DNA from: Xanthocytophaga flava
GTDB taxonomy: Bacteria > Bacteroidota > Bacteroidia > Cytophagales > 172606-1
Assembly: GCA_030068525.1 (NCBI GenBank)
Contig: JASJOS010000012.1
Span: 248,001 to 312,000 of the forward strand
Length of the DNA stretch: 64,000 nucleotides
Direction of reading: 5' to 3'
Numbering within the stretch: the stretch's first letter is position 1; each line of letters begins with the position of its first letter. The notes beneath the pieces are model-generated. The model was not told the origin of the DNA. It saw only the letters and a program-made list of their open reading frames with translations, and ran no database searches. The translations under genes and the position numbers were made by a program. Of the stretch, positions 63,942-64,000 are shown in pieces.

Positions 63942-64000
63942 ATGAAACCAGATTCCATGCGAACTATCGACAGGTGGGCAGGTGTTCCTCTCACATTCCT
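63942..64000 (+). CDS. Glycosyltransferase family 9 (heptosyltransferase-like), 3' end cut by window
   Basis: Only the first 19 codons are in the window. The TIDRWAGVPLTF segment resembles the N-terminus of family 9 glycosyltransferases of Cytophagales, which transfer heptose or other sugars in lipopolysaccharide synthesis. A second in-frame ATG at 63957 could be the true start. The call rests on a very short match. Confidence 0.45.
   Translation, partial: MKPDSMRTIDRWAGVPLTF

Overview
The window looks like chromosomal DNA of a free-living Bacteroidota bacterium, most likely a Cytophagales relative. Supporting signs are two SusC/SusD pairs, many lipoproteins with the Bacteroidota lipobox, an OmpA protein with thrombospondin type-3 repeats, a membrane-tethered propeller/Y_Y_Y/LuxR regulator, AT-rich intergenic DNA, weak ribosome binding sites, and several promoters of the Bacteroidota type (TTG or TTTG, about 20 bases, then TAnnTTTG). 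No phage, transposase, integrase or CRISPR array was seen. All assignments come from reading the sequence; no database search was run.

Layout. 1-2.6 kb: the end of an unknown gene, a P-loop kinase-like protein, then on the minus strand an ECF-type sigma factor, a tiny partner protein and a divergent ClpP. 3-13 kb: envelope genes, namely a PH-like membrane protein, a papain-like protease fused to an alpha/beta hydrolase, a TonB C-terminal-domain protein, an OmpA/TSP3 barrel and a large TPR protein. 13.3-20.4 kb: housekeeping (ung, apaG, galK), two methyltransferase-like proteins and an M61-like protease. 20.8-32.9 kb: a polysaccharide utilization locus with two GH144/glycoamylase-family enzymes, a LamG lipoprotein, SusD, SusC and a divergent one-component regulator; the best substrate guess is a beta-1,2-glucan. 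33-40.3 kb: a paralogue of an earlier secreted protein, a DUF697-like protein, menC, a GH43 enzyme, and a DJ-1/PfpI enzyme next to a DJ-1/AraC regulator. 40.3-43.1 kb: two copies of initiator tRNA in a tandem duplication, then era and der. 43.2-47.3 kb: threonine dehydratase, two lipoproteins and cystathionine beta-synthase. 47.6-60 kb: a ROK regulator divergent from a NagB/PIG-L fusion, then a second SusC-SusD followed by a YdcF-like protein and a VCBS/ASPIC lipoprotein. 60-64 kb: an Lrp/AsnC regulator divergent from alanine dehydrogenase, a histidine kinase, and the start of a family 9 glycosyltransferase.

The most unusual structure is not a gene. Three intergenic regions (about 6.45-6.66, 20.49-20.79 and 36.31-36.59 kb) hold arrays of 18-base imperfect palindromes repeated with a nearly fixed 28-base period, separated by 10-base AT-rich spacers. 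All three lie between convergent genes. The arms differ between arrays (ATCA/TGAT, TGAC/GTCA, TGCG/CGCA) but stay self-complementary, and the centre is often GAATTC or a variant. I do not recognise this element. Several other gene ends carry very long perfect hairpins (19-23 bp, loops of 0-5 bases), and ald has a long leader with a terminator-like hairpin and an 18-base direct repeat.
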